From Leisingera methylohalidivorans DSM 14336 (GTDB taxonomy: Bacteria; Pseudomonadota; Alphaproteobacteria; Rhodobacterales; Rhodobacteraceae): 64,000 nt of DNA. A program made the position numbers and the translations under genes. The stretch is from contig NC_023135.1 of NCBI RefSeq assembly GCF_000511355.1, positions 2,444,371 to 2,508,370 on the forward strand. The letters run 5' to 3'. Below, in pieces: positions 55,781 to 64,000 of this stretch (position 1 is the stretch's first letter; each line of letters starts with the position of its first letter). Under the pieces are notes generated by a model. It saw nothing but the letters and a program-made list of their open reading frames with translations. It was not told where the DNA came from and made no database searches.

Positions 55781-56287
55781 TCAGGGTGCCTGGCTGTCAG
55801 AAACCGGAAAGGACAACCGCCAGGTTTGCTCCACCAGATCCTGCCCAAAGCTGTGCACCGGACGGCTGTCCGTCAGCTGCCAGCCGAAAGCCCGGTAGAG
55901 CGCGCAGGCTGTCTGGTGGCTTTCATGGGTTTTCAGCATCATGCCCCGGTATCCGGCTGCACGGGCAAACGCCATGCATTCACGCAGCAGCCGCTTGCCC
56001 AGCCCTTTGCCGCGCGCCGCTGGCGTCAGCAGGAACAGCCGCAGCTGCGCTGTGGCGGCATCCTGTTTCATGCAAAACACCGTGCCCAGCCGCTCGCCGC
56101 CGCCTTCCGCCATCCAGCCGCGTTCGCAGGCAGGATCGTGGCCTGCGCAGAAACTGTGCAGAATATCGGCGACCAGCGGTCCGAAGGTTTCATCAAACCC
56201 GGCCTCGCGGGCGTAGAGATCCTGGTGGCGGGCGGCCAGCCACTGCATGTCGGTTGGAGCGAATCGGCGCAGGGTCACATCCATCAT
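55781..56287 (-). CDS. GNAT family N-acetyltransferase
   Basis: This 168-residue protein has the GNAT fold: start MMDVTLRRFAPTDMQWLAARHQDLY, acetyl-CoA loop LRLFLLTPAARGKGLGKRLLRECMAFARAAGY and the segment LKTHESHQTACALYRAFGWQL. It resembles the acetyltransferases fused or linked to MarR regulators, but no MarR gene is adjacent. The ATG at 56287 is chosen over upstream in-frame starts because it begins the fold. Confidence 0.85.
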   Translation of the reverse strand: MMDVTLRRFAPTDMQWLAARHQDLYAREAGFDETFGPLVADILHSFCAGHDPACERGWMAEGGGERLGTVFCMKQDAATAQLRLFLLTPAARGKGLGKRLLRECMAFARAAGYRGMMLKTHESHQTACALYRAFGWQLTDSRPVHSFGQDLVEQTWRLSFPVSDSQAP

Positions 56288-56376
56288 GCAAACAGCATAG
56301 CGCAAAGCCGGCTTGCGTTTCAGCCTGCCCCGGGCTAGCACCGGCTGCAATCCGCTGACCGGCATTGGAGTGTGCA

Positions 56377-56562
56377 ATGAGTATCAACACCGAACGCGAC
56401 ATCGAGGCAAACATGCAAATCGGCCCGACCGATCAGGGTATGGTGCGGATTTTCATTGATACAGGCAGCGTTGAAATCCCGATGGATTTCGATCCGGAGG
56501 AAGCCGAGGAGATCGCCGAGGAGATCCGCGCCGCAGCCCAGGCCGCGCGCAGCGTCAAGTAG
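56377..56562 (+). CDS. DUF6324 family small protein
   Basis: This 61-residue acidic protein (INTERDIEANMQIGPTDQG, then FDPEEAEEIAEEIRAAAQA) matches DUF6324, a family limited to Rhodobacteraceae and relatives. It has an N-terminal strand region and one long acidic helix, no membrane segment and no known function. It diverges from the GNAT gene, 89 bp apart. Confidence 0.8.
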   Translation: MSINTERDIEANMQIGPTDQGMVRIFIDTGSVEIPMDFDPEEAEEIAEEIRAAAQAARSVK

Positions 56563-56722
56563 CGCAGCCGTCCCGGCACGCCCCCTCTCTGCCTGATCTC
56601 TGACACGGCAGCATCAAGAGCACTTCCAGCGCTCCGCAGGCGCGCTGCCGGGCCCAAGGCCGCCAAGGGGCCCCGCGCCCCGCGAGCGGGGCACCTGCGG
56701 GCGCGGGAGGTCCCGCCAGTAC

Positions 56723-57205
56723 TCACTCCTCCGGCGTGCCGTCTCCTGCGCCGCCCAGCAGCAGCCCGTCGCGGCCCAGGCGCGGATCGCGCAGAGCCTG
56801 AAGGCGGCGGGCGGAATCCATCGCGAATTTCTGAATCAGCTTTTTGCGGCGCGCCGGCGGCAGCTTGTCTTCCGGCGCCATGCGGATGATCTCGGCATAA
56901 TAAGGGTCTGCAATGATCAGCCCTGAGCCGTCCGGCAGCAGCTCGGTGGGAAACTCCAGATCCACCGCCCAGAAATAGCGGTCGCACCAGTCCAGATAGC
57001 CCTCCCATTTGCTGTCGGACTGGAAATCAGCGCGGCTGGACTTGCACTCGATCACCCACAGCTCCCCCTTGGGGCCCAGCGCCATCACATCGACGCGCAA
57101 GCCCCGGACCGGCACAAATTCTTCCAGCGGTGCATAGCCCAGCGAGCGCAGGTAGCGCGCCACCCCGCGGGCGAGTTTCTGTCCGGGCTGCAGATCCTCC
57201 ATCAT
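56723..57205 (-). CDS. mmcB: MmcB family DNA repair protein
   Basis: This 160-residue protein belongs to the PD-(D/E)XK-like MmcB family, linked in Caulobacter to mitomycin C survival and induced mutagenesis. The nuclease-fold signature is VDVMALGPKGELWVIECKSSRADFQSDSKWEGYLDWCDRYFWAVD (D, then ExK). The start at 57205 (MMEDLQPGQKLARGVARYL) is the first ATG. Confidence 0.88.
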   Translation of the reverse strand: MMEDLQPGQKLARGVARYLRSLGYAPLEEFVPVRGLRVDVMALGPKGELWVIECKSSRADFQSDSKWEGYLDWCDRYFWAVDLEFPTELLPDGSGLIIADPYYAEIIRMAPEDKLPPARRKKLIQKFAMDSARRLQALRDPRLGRDGLLLGGAGDGTPEE

Positions 57206-57508
57206 GCGGGGAAATGTGAACAATCAGGGAACAAATTGCAATCCTGCGGTTTTACCCGGAATTCGCCTGCCGGCGCTGCGTTCCCCTTGTAACAGCGGTC
57301 CGGGAAGACTACTTACGGCCTTGGCGGGTTCTGCCCTTCTTGTGACAGGCAGCATTCCAGTGGCCTTAAGCAATTCCACGGGAGCTGGCTCTGTTCGGAC
57401 CCTGGTCCGTTTACCTGGCGCCCACCTGTACATACAGGTCCCCGGGAATCAAAGCCGCACGGTTGTTTGGTGGTCCCGCCGCATCTTCCCTATTCGCACA
57501 ACGAAAAA
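57206..57508. other. Intergenic region upstream of mmcB
   Basis: No gene is seen. It carries the mmcB promoter and ends in the terminator of the next minus-strand gene. Confidence 0.4.
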
Positions 57509-57534
57509 CCGCGCCTTCCGGATGGAAAGCGCGG
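57504..57534 (-). terminator. Intrinsic terminator of small membrane protein gene
   Basis: Stem CCGCGC-TTCC/GGAA-GCGCGG (57509-57534, one bulged base on each side) with a GGAT tetraloop is followed on the minus strand by five T residues. Confidence 0.75.
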
Positions 57535-57559
57535 GCTGCAATAACAGCTTGTTCCTGGG

Positions 57560-57889
57560 TCAGCGGCGGCTGCGCAACTGGCGCTGGCGCTGAGAAGGCT
57601 GATCAGCCGGCACCCGCACCGGCTGGAATTCCTTTACAACCGGCGTGCCGCGGCGGGGACCGCCATCCTTTTCGGCCATGGCCATCACCGCCCAGCCGAA
57701 CTGCACGCCGGCAAAAACGATGCCATGCATGAACCACAACATGAAAACGGCCAGCAGGCCCGTGTCAGACCCGGAGACCAGCGCCCAGAGGTTCATCACA
57801 TCGAACCACAGCAGCATCGCCACAAAGACAGCCGCGATTCCAAAGCCGATCACGACATTGCGGATATACATCTTCACCAGTTCAGGCAT
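57560..57889 (-). CDS. Small membrane protein of unknown function
   Basis: This 109-residue protein has two membrane helices, at about 11-31 (VVIGFGIAAVFVAMLLWFDVM) and 43-70 (LLAVFMLWFMHGIVFAGVQFGWAVMAM). A basic, Gln/Arg-rich cytoplasmic tail (QPSQRQRQLRSRR) follows. The ATG at 57889 has GGAGGACC upstream. Similar proteins are common beside nusB in roseobacters; the function is unknown. It has its own terminator. Confidence 0.75.
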   Translation of the reverse strand: MPELVKMYIRNVVIGFGIAAVFVAMLLWFDVMNLWALVSGSDTGLLAVFMLWFMHGIVFAGVQFGWAVMAMAEKDGGPRRGTPVVKEFQPVRVPADQPSQRQRQLRSRR

Positions 57890-58001
57890 CTCGGTCCTCC
57901 AGAATTGCAACAAGAGGTTATCAGTCTTTGCAACGCCGTCCAGCGCTTCCGGAGGAATGAGCGGAATTTGCCGCACCCCTTGCGGGCCGTAAGCCAGCAA
58001 A

Positions 58002-58031
58002 CAAAAAGGGCGCACTCAGCAGCGCGCCCTT
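58002..58031 (-). terminator. Intrinsic terminator of the rib-nusB operon
   Basis: Stem AAGGGCGC/GCGCCCTT (58006-58031) with a 10-nt loop is followed on the minus strand by a T run. Confidence 0.75.
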
Positions 58032-58059
58032 GTTTCAATTGATACCCGAACTTACCGCC

Positions 58060-58542
58060 TCAGAAGGCTTCCGGTTTGGCTTCGCGCGCCATATGGTCCA
58101 GCACCGCGTTGACGAACTTCGGCTCCTTGCCTTCGGGAAAGAAGGCGCGGGCGATGTCGACAAACTCGTTGATAACCACTTTGGGCGGTGTGTCGGATTG
58201 CGTCAGCTCTGAACCCGCGGCGCGGAACAGCGCGCGCAAGGTGGGATCGATCCGGGCAATCGGCCATTTCGCCACCAGCGCCCGGTCAGTCATCTGGTCG
58301 ATCTGCGCCTGGTGGTTAACGGCTTCGCGTATCAGCTTGCGGAAGACCTTGTTGTCCCCCTCTGCCATTTCGTCCCCTTCATAGACAGCGCCGAAACGGT
58401 GGTCCTCAAACTCGACGATCACCTTGTCGAAGGTGAGGCCGCTATGCTCCATCTGGAACAGCGCCTGCACGGCATAAAGCCGGGCTGCCGATCTCATCTG
58501 ATTCTTGCCGTTGCCCTTGGGGCGGCTGTCCTGGGTGCTCAT
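58060..58542 (-). CDS. nusB: Transcription antitermination factor NusB
   Basis: NusB with NusE binds boxA RNA for rRNA antitermination. The 160-residue all-helical protein shows RSAARLYAVQALFQMEHSG and the family C-terminal block WPIARIDPTLRALFRAAGSELTQSDTPPKVVINEFVDIARAFFPEGKEPKFVNAVLDHMA. It overlaps ribH by 4 nt, the usual rib-nusB arrangement. Confidence 0.95.
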   Translation of the reverse strand: MSTQDSRPKGNGKNQMRSAARLYAVQALFQMEHSGLTFDKVIVEFEDHRFGAVYEGDEMAEGDNKVFRKLIREAVNHQAQIDQMTDRALVAKWPIARIDPTLRALFRAAGSELTQSDTPPKVVINEFVDIARAFFPEGKEPKFVNAVLDHMAREAKPEAF

Positions 58543-59090
58543 GCGCTGGTGGATCCGTTGTCTGTACCGGCGACCTGGTACGCCCCGGTGGGCGCCTTGA
58601 AACCGATGCCTTTGGTCTGGGCGCCCCACTTACGCGTGAGTGCGATCAGATGCAAGGCCGCAGCTGCCGCGCCGCCGCCTTTGTTCTGATCGGCGGTATC
58701 GGCGCGCACTTCGGCCTGTTTGCGGTTTTCCACGGTCAGGATGCCATTGCCGATGCACAGGCCCTGCAGGCCCATCAGCTGGATCGCGCGGCTGCTGTCG
58801 TTGCAGACGGTTTCATAATGGGTGGTCTCGCCGCGGATCACGCAGCCCAGCGCCACGTAGCCGTCAAAATTCGAGGTGCGGTCGGCGATTGCAATCGCGG
58901 TGGGCACTTCCAGCGCACCGGGCACTTCGACGATTTCAAAGGTTCCGCCCGCAGCCTCGATTTCAGCCGCGGCACCAGTTACCAGATTGTCGGCGATATC
59001 CTTGTAGTAGGGCGCCACCACGATCAGAATCTTTACCGGCTTGTCGAACTCGGCGCGCGGCAGGGTATAGTGGGTTTCATGTCCAGCCAT
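58539..59090 (-). CDS. ribH: 6,7-dimethyl-8-ribityllumazine synthase
   Basis: RibH condenses the DHBP and pyrimidine intermediates into lumazine. The 183-residue protein shows ILIVVAPYYKDIADNLVTGA, FEIVEVPGALEVPTAIAIA, GYVALGCVIRGETTHYETVCNDSSRAIQLM and GNGILTVENRKQAEVRADTADQNKGGGAAAAALHLIAL. It lies one base after ribB. Confidence 0.96.
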   Translation of the reverse strand: MAGHETHYTLPRAEFDKPVKILIVVAPYYKDIADNLVTGAAAEIEAAGGTFEIVEVPGALEVPTAIAIADRTSNFDGYVALGCVIRGETTHYETVCNDSSRAIQLMGLQGLCIGNGILTVENRKQAEVRADTADQNKGGGAAAAALHLIALTRKWGAQTKGIGFKAPTGAYQVAGTDNGSTSA

Positions 59091-59091
59091 T

Positions 59092-60219
59092 TCAATCGTC
59101 CTTCAGAATGGGGCGGCTGCCGGTGATGGACAGCCCATAGGCATCCAGCCCGACATATTTGGTCGAGGGCGAGTCGGTCAGCAGGACCAGTTCGTTCAAG
59201 CCCAGGCTTGAAAGGATCTGCGCACCGATGCCGGTCTGCTTGATGGTCACTGTCCGCGCGCCGTCTTCCTCATTGGCATAAAGCGCATTGCGCGGCTGAC
59301 GGAACAGGGTCACCACGCCGCGGCCTTCCTCGGCAATGATCTCCATCGCGCGGGGCAGCTGGCGGGCTGATTTGGGGCCAAGGCCCAGGATGTCCGTTGC
59401 CTCATGCAGCGCATGGGTGCGCACCAGCACCGGCTCCGGCGTGGTGATATCACCCTTGATCATCACCACATGCTCGATGCCGTGGGTCTGGTCGGTGAAC
59501 AGGCGCATCTCCCAGTCGCCGCCGATTTCCGAGGTCACGGTCTCGCGCGAGGTTTCCGTCACCAGATTGTCGTTGCGGGCCCGGTAGGTGATCAGGTCCG
59601 AAATCGTGCCGATCTTCAGCCCGTGTTTCTGCGCATATTCCACCAGATCAGGCAGCCGCGCCATGGTGCCGTCTTCCTTCATGATCTCGCAGATCACTGA
59701 AGACGGGTAATGGCCGGCCAGGCGGGCCACGTCGCAGCCGGCCTCGGTATGGCCGGCACGGACCAGAACCCCGCCCCTGCGGGCGCGAAGGGGGAAGACA
59801 TGGCCAGGGGTGGCGATGTCAGCGGCGGTGTTTTCCGGGTCAATAGCAGTGGCCACGGTCAGTGCGCGATCTGCGGCAGAAATGCCGGTGGACACGCCCT
59901 CGCGCGCTTCGATCGAGACGGTAAAGGCAGTCTCGTGGCGCGACGAATTGTGCAGCGCCATCATCGGCAGGCCCAGCTCCTCGATCCGCTCGGCCGGCAG
60001 AGTCAGGCAAATCAACCCGCGGCCATGGGTGGCCATGAAGTTGATCGCTGCGGCATCCGCGTGTTTCGCCGGAATTACCAGGTCGCCTTCGTTCTCGCGG
60101 TCCTCGTGATCGACAAGAATGAACATGCGGCCCTGGCGGGCCTCTTCGATGATGTCTTCAATCGGGCTGATGGCATCGCGCAATTGCGCCTCAACCGGCC
60201 CCGGTGTTTCAAAGCTCAT
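59092..60219 (-). CDS. ribB: 3,4-dihydroxy-2-butanone 4-phosphate synthase with degenerate cyclohydrolase half
   Basis: The N-terminal 210 residues are a full DHBP synthase (EEARQGRMFILVDHEDRENEGDLV, HGRGLICLTL, TPGHVFPLRARRGGVLVRAGHTEAGCDVARLAG). The C-terminal part has the GTP cyclohydrolase II fold but lacks the zinc cysteines: where the family has a Cys-rich stretch it reads VRTHALHEATDILGLGPKSARQL. So it should only supply DHBP (RibBX-like), and RibA activity must come from another gene. Confidence 0.9.
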   Translation of the reverse strand: MSFETPGPVEAQLRDAISPIEDIIEEARQGRMFILVDHEDRENEGDLVIPAKHADAAAINFMATHGRGLICLTLPAERIEELGLPMMALHNSSRHETAFTVSIEAREGVSTGISAADRALTVATAIDPENTAADIATPGHVFPLRARRGGVLVRAGHTEAGCDVARLAGHYPSSVICEIMKEDGTMARLPDLVEYAQKHGLKIGTISDLITYRARNDNLVTETSRETVTSEIGGDWEMRLFTDQTHGIEHVVMIKGDITTPEPVLVRTHALHEATDILGLGPKSARQLPRAMEIIAEEGRGVVTLFRQPRNALYANEEDGARTVTIKQTGIGAQILSSLGLNELVLLTDSPSTKYVGLDAYGLSITGSRPILKDD

Positions 60220-60341
60220 ATGTCAGCCTTTCAATGCGCATGGGCAGCACGCCTGGCACTGCGGGTTCTTTCCCAGCCAGATAGCCCACAGACGGGGCAA
60301 ATGCCAGTCCCGCAAACGGCACAGAGGGGTCTGGACGCGGC

Positions 60342-60359
60342 CTGTGCATCCGTGCACAG
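60342..60359. promoter_or_regulatory. Perfect inverted repeat between ribB and racemase pseudogene
   Basis: CTGTGCA-TCCG-TGCACAG has 7-bp arms and a 4-nt centre, about 57 bp upstream of the pseudogene start and 123 bp upstream of ribB. It could be an operator left from the racemase gene. Confidence 0.45.
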
Positions 60360-60415
60360 CTCGTTTCCGGATCCAATCTGCGGTTCAGGCGTCCTGAAGA
60401 CCGGGGAGGAGACAG

Positions 60416-61465
60416 ATGCGCACATCCCGCATTCTGCAAGCAGTTGAGGCCCATGCCGGAGGCGCGCCGGGCCGGGTGATCACCGGCGGCATGCCCCTGC
60501 GGCCGGGCAATGCAATGCTGGAAAAGATGCAGGACATGGCCGCGAACCATGAGGAGATCCACCTGCAGACGCTGCGCGAACCGCGGGGAAATCCGGGGCT
60601 GTGCGGTAACACGATTGTGCCGCCCTGCCATCCGGAGGCGGATGCCGGCTTCATCATCTTCGAGCCGACCGAATACCCGCCGATGCCGGGTGCCAACACG
60701 GTCTGCGTGGTGACGGTGCTGCTGAAGACCGGCGTGGTGCCGATGACGGCGCCGGTGACGGAACTGGTGCTGGAGGCCCGGGTCTGGCTGGTCCGGGTGT
60801 GCGCCGAATGCCGCGACGGCAAGGTGACGCGGGTGGAGTTCAAGAACGTGCCGGCCTTTGCCGTGCACCTGGACGCGCCGGTAGAGGCTGCCGGACTGGG
60901 CACGGTCCGGGTGGACGCGGCCTGGGGCGGCATGTTCTTTGTGCTGGCCGAGGCGGAAAAGCTGGACGTTGCGCTGGACGCAGGGAACGGCGCAGAGATC
61001 CTGCGCGTCTCCGAGGCAATCCGCCATGCCGCCGCCCGGCAGCTGCCGGTGGTGCATCCGGACAACCCCGGGATCACCGGCACGACCATCACCAATCTCT
61101 GGAGCGCGCCGGTGATAGAAGACACGGATGGCCGCGGGGCGATCACCTCTCGACCGGCCCCTTCGCCCCGGAGCACCCGCAGGACGCAAGCGGCATTCAT
61201 GAGCGTTCGCCCTGCGGCACCGGCACCCGCGCCAGGATGGCAGTGCTGCATGCACGCGGGCTGCTGGGATCGGGCAGCATCATGTGATCGCCGGGCCATT
61301 GGGCACCACTTTTACCGGGCGGATCGTGGAGAAAACGCAAGCGGGCCTTACAAGGCCATTGTCCCTCCCCTGTCCGGCCAGGGCTGGACTTATGGTCTCT
61401 CCAGCTACACGCTGGACCTCAGCACCCCGTTCCCGGAGGGCTATACCGTCGGCGGCATGTGGTGA
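60416..61465 (+). pseudogene. Proline racemase family gene, frameshifted
   Basis: The gene begins with a good ribosome site and family sequence (SRILQAVEAHAGGAPGRVITGG, then IFEPTEYPPMPGANTVCVVTVLLKTG). After about 61140 the reading moves to a second frame that carries the conserved SPCGTGTRARMAVLHARGLLGS. From about 61284 it moves to a third frame (AGPLGTTFTGRIVEKTQAG), then back to the first frame for YKAIVPPLSGQGWTYGLSSYTLD. So at least three frameshifts have accumulated. Intact relatives are hydroxyproline epimerases or dehydratases. It splits the rib cluster. Confidence 0.88.
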
Positions 61466-61495
61466 CGCGCGCCGTATTGGCGGCGCGCCCGGGTC

Positions 61496-61552
61496 ATGAG
61501 GGGCGCTGCCCCTCGGCCTCACCCCGGAGTATTTTTAGAAAGATGAAAGAGG
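61496..61552. repeat. Roseobacter-type intergenic repeat
   Basis: The segment GGGGC-GCT-GCCCC (61500-61512), then CACCCCGGAGTATTTTTAGA and AAGATGAA, resembles a short intergenic sequence that I recall as very common in Rhodobacteraceae genomes. It lies between the racemase pseudogene and ribE. The recall is not backed by a search here. Confidence 0.5.
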
Positions 61553-61562
61553 CTGCGCCGTT

Positions 61563-62150
61563 TTATCCGGCTTCCTGCAGACGCGCGACGTAGCGGGCCA
61601 GGGTGTCGATTTCCAGGTTTATGCGGCTGCCCAGCTCCACATCCCCCCAAGTGGTGACGTCCTTGGTGTGCGGAATGAAATTGATGCCGAAATCACAGCC
61701 ATCCACATCATTCACCGTCAAGGAGGTGCCGTTCAGGGCAACCGATCCTTTGGGAGCGATGAACCGGGCCAGATCCTGCGGTGCGCGCAGGGTGACGCGG
61801 GTGCTGTCGCCTTCGTCTTTCAGGTCCACAACTTCCGCGACGCCGTCCACATGGCCGGACACGATATGGCCGCCGAGTTCATCGCCCACTTTCAGAGCGC
61901 GCTCGAGGTTGACCCGCTTGCCCGCGGTCCAGCAGTCCAGATTGGTCTTGGAGACGGTCTCGGCCGAGATTTGCACATCGTACCAGTCCTCGCCCAGTGC
62001 AATCACAGTCAGGCAGACCCCGTCAGAGGCAATCGAGGCGCCGATATCGATGGTGGCAGTGTCATAGCTGGTGCGGATGCGGGCACGCAGGTCGCCTTGC
62101 TGCTCCAGTTCGGCGATGGTGCCAACGTCTGTGATAATGCCTGTAAACAT
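61563..62150 (-). CDS. ribE: Riboflavin synthase alpha chain
   Basis: RibE dismutates two lumazines into riboflavin. The 195-residue protein shows the start MFTGIITDVGTI, two repeated lumazine-binding barrels (ASIASDGVCLTVIAL with KTNLDCWTAGKRVNLERALKVGDELGGHIVSGHVDG; GSVALNGTSLTVNDVD with FIPHT) and a C-terminal trimerisation helix. It is separated from ribB by the racemase pseudogene. No FMN riboswitch is seen upstream. Confidence 0.95.
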   Translation of the reverse strand: MFTGIITDVGTIAELEQQGDLRARIRTSYDTATIDIGASIASDGVCLTVIALGEDWYDVQISAETVSKTNLDCWTAGKRVNLERALKVGDELGGHIVSGHVDGVAEVVDLKDEGDSTRVTLRAPQDLARFIAPKGSVALNGTSLTVNDVDGCDFGINFIPHTKDVTTWGDVELGSRINLEIDTLARYVARLQEAG

Positions 62151-62313
62151 GGGTCCGTTCCCCGCAGATGATGTGCCAATGCTGCCGCAGAGGTAGCCAA
62201 GCTGCGCGCGCTCCACAAGCCCCGGCTTGCCTTACCGCCCTCTGCAGCCATAGTTTCGCCCCAGTCAATTGTTAATCAATCCTTGAGACTACCACCGCCC
62301 TTCTGACACTGAG

Positions 62314-63606
62314 ATGCCAAGCCAACCGATGAAACACCGCAGCTTTCTGTTCCTGCAGGGCCCGCACGGGCCGTTTTTTTCCGCCCTCGGCCGGATGCTG
62401 CGGGCGGCGGGCTGCGATGTGGCCCGGGTAGGGTTCAATGCGGGCGATCAGGCCTTCTGGCGCGGCAAGGACAGCTATATTCCCTTCACCGGCAGCCAGC
62501 AGGACTGGCCGGAAGTGCTGGCCGGGCTGCTGGATAGCCGCGGCATCACTGATGTTGTTCTGTATGGCGACACCCGCCCCCTTCACGCCAGCGCGATCGA
62601 GGCTGCCCAGCAGCGCGGCCTCACCGTGCATGTCTTTGAAGAAGGCTATCTGCGCCCCTACTGGGTGACTTACGAGCGCGGCGGCGCCAATGGCCATTCG
62701 CGGCTGATGGAGATGGGCGTTGCGGAAATGCAGCAAGCGCTGGCGCTGTCCGACATGGAGACGCCGCTGCCGCCGGCCCATTGGGGCGATATGCGCCAGC
62801 ACGTGTTCTACGGTGCGCTGTACCACTGGTTCGTGATGTTCCGGAACCGTAGGTACCGCAATTTCCGCCCCCACCGGTCGCTGACGGTGACCAAGGAATT
62901 CCGGCTTTACCTCAAGCGGTTGCTGCTGATGCCAACCCAGGCGCTGGAGCGGCGGATGGCGGAACGGCGCATCCGCAACGGCGGGTTCCCCTATCATCTG
63001 GCGTTGCTGCAGCTGGAGCATGACAGCTCCTTCCAGATGCATTCCCCCTTCTCCAGCATGGGCGAATTTCTGCAGGAGGTGATCCGCGGCTTTGCCGAAG
63101 GCGCCCCGCGTCACCATCACCTGGTGATCAAGGCGCATCCGCTGGAGGACGGCCGCGCCCAGGTGCGCCGCACCCTGCGCCGTCTGGCGCGCGACCACGG
63201 CATCGAAGACCGGGTGCATTATGTGCGCGGCGGCAAGCTGGCGCAGCTTCTGAACGAAGCGCGCACTGCGGTGACCGTCAACTCCACCGCCGGCCAGCAG
63301 GTGCTGTGGCGCGGCATTCCGCTGCGGGTGTTCGGGCGCGCTGTTTACGGCAAGCCCGAGTTTGTTTCCGAGCAGCCCCTGGCTGACTTCTTTGCCGCCG
63401 CCAGCCGGCCGGACAGCCGCGCCTACAAGGATTACCGCCGCTTCCTGCTGGAAACCTCGCAGGTGCCTGGCGGCTACTACTCCCGCGAGGGGCGCCGCCA
63501 GCTGCTGCGCCAAGTCGCCGACATGATGCTGGCCGGCGAAGACCCCTATGACGCGCTGCGCCTGGGCAAAGCGGCACCGCGGCAACAGTTGCGCCTGGTG
63601 ACCTGA
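62314..63606 (+). CDS. Capsular polysaccharide biosynthesis protein (KpsS-like)
   Basis: This 430-residue protein resembles the KpsS/LipB family, which adds Kdo residues to the lipid anchor of group 2 capsules. Blocks are FLFLQGPHGPFFSALGRMLRAAGCDVARVGFNAGDQAFW, VLYGDTRPLHASAIEAAQQRGLTVHVFEEGYLRPYWVTYE, and the C-terminal VIKAHPLEDGR with VTVNSTAGQQVLWRGIPLRVFGRAVY. A second ATG at 62329 is possible. It is the first of at least two export genes. Confidence 0.85.
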   Translation: MPSQPMKHRSFLFLQGPHGPFFSALGRMLRAAGCDVARVGFNAGDQAFWRGKDSYIPFTGSQQDWPEVLAGLLDSRGITDVVLYGDTRPLHASAIEAAQQRGLTVHVFEEGYLRPYWVTYERGGANGHSRLMEMGVAEMQQALALSDMETPLPPAHWGDMRQHVFYGALYHWFVMFRNRRYRNFRPHRSLTVTKEFRLYLKRLLLMPTQALERRMAERRIRNGGFPYHLALLQLEHDSSFQMHSPFSSMGEFLQEVIRGFAEGAPRHHHLVIKAHPLEDGRAQVRRTLRRLARDHGIEDRVHYVRGGKLAQLLNEARTAVTVNSTAGQQVLWRGIPLRVFGRAVYGKPEFVSEQPLADFFAAASRPDSRAYKDYRRFLLETSQVPGGYYSREGRRQLLRQVADMMLAGEDPYDALRLGKAAPRQQLRLVT

Positions 63607-63701
63607 CACAACCGCTCCCTAAGACTGGCTTTTTCCCTGCCGGCAGGTTAGGTTGCCCCTAAAACTTGAGGCAAACAATAATTGGTCGAGGAGACCGAGC
63701 A

Positions 63702-64000
63702 GTGAAATCCGTTTCCCTTCGCTGGGCGCGTCCGGTGGCGATGCTGACGGCATTGGCCCTTGCGGTCTCTTGCGGCCTGCCCAAGGTCGGCCCTAACAAG
63801 CGCCAGATCTTCGCCGGGTCCGTGCAGCGGGAAGGCGATGCCTTCATCGTCTCCGTCAACGACCGCGTCGCCCGTGCCACAGCCGTTGTTCCGGCCCTTG
63901 GCTTTTCTTCCGGCTTCACCTCTGCGGGCCGGCTCACCTCGGACACCATCCGTCCCGGCGACGTGCTGGGGCTGACGGTCTGGGAGAACGTGGATGACGG
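63702..64000 (+). CDS. Polysaccharide export lipoprotein (Wza/KpsD type), partial
   Basis: The GTG start at 63702 follows GAGGAGACC. The product begins with a lipoprotein signal (VAMLTALALAVSCG, lipobox Cys near residue 24) and continues into the polysaccharide export region (KRQIFAGSVQREGDAFIVSV, then SDTIRPGDVLGLTVWENVDD). The RPGDVLGLTVWE block is the family hallmark. It runs off the window end. It would form the outer-membrane channel for the polymer handled by the preceding KpsS-like protein. Confidence 0.85.
   Translation, partial: MKSVSLRWARPVAMLTALALAVSCGLPKVGPNKRQIFAGSVQREGDAFIVSVNDRVARATAVVPALGFSSGFTSAGRLTSDTIRPGDVLGLTVWENVDD

Noticed and set aside
62151..62313. FMN riboswitch upstream of ribE
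   Set aside because: None of the conserved RFN segments were found on the minus strand; the gap before ribB (60220-60415) is also negative.

Overview
The window is high-GC chromosomal DNA from an alphaproteobacterium of the family Rhodobacteraceae, most likely the Roseobacter group (Leisingera/Phaeobacter/Ruegeria-like). Supporting signs are a tRNA-His with no encoded G-1 and with A73, a BioR-type operator in front of a bioBFDAGC operon, the HesA/ThiF-rhodanese fusion in the thi operon, a RibB with a degenerate cyclohydrolase half, and families common in this group (DUF2478, NnrU, DUF6324, DUF6476, MmcB). Genus is inference.

Layout. 1-4200: end of hisE, a CoA-binding protein, a YHS-domain exported protein followed by a candidate small RNA, rlmB, tRNA-Tyr, DUF2478 and NnrU. 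4200-9700: a betaine/TMAO-type ABC importer (double permease, ATPase, two related periplasmic binding proteins). 9800-15500: the biotin operon bioB-F-D-A-G-C on the minus strand, which includes both pimeloyl-ACP steps (BioC methyltransferase, BioG esterase) and has a BioR box over its promoter. 15570-21850: the thiamine operon thiC-O-S-G-E-F-D on the plus strand behind a TPP riboswitch.

21850-26650: an accessory patch on the 3' side of tRNA-Thr. It holds a decayed IS5-type element, a secreted RTX protein, a small possible recombinase remnant and a lower-GC gene broken by a stop codon. This is the clearest sign of horizontal transfer.

27000-50800: mostly core and housekeeping genes. They include two hypothetical proteins, a GT-A-like glycosyltransferase, metY, a SIMPL protein, a large protein combining a GspL/PilM-like N-terminus with a PilP/GspC-like C-terminus, hpd with a divergent Lrp-type regulator, a PAS protein, a Kef-type antiporter, cobT/cobS, carD, fdxA, an S4 protein, a Suv3-type RNA helicase, a TPR protein, an SCP2 protein, a hydrolase and an M3 peptidase.

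50800-64000: a DksA-type zinc finger, a 235-bp stretch with 16 CCAG tetramers, rpoH, an RluD-type synthase whose start codon overlaps that of a divergent gene, exported proteins, tRNA-His, mmcB, the nusB-ribH-ribB-ribE cluster interrupted by a frameshifted proline-racemase-family pseudogene, and the start of a capsule/polysaccharide export locus.

No CRISPR array, phage module or complete new defence system is visible. The most promising unexplained items are the candidate sRNA (1030-1125), the repeated GTCCCCGCGGGGAC palindrome confined to the thi operon, the CCAG-dense interval (51400-51634), the structured metY leader, the tripartite membrane protein (32077-34746) and several unassigned perfect inverted repeats in promoter regions.
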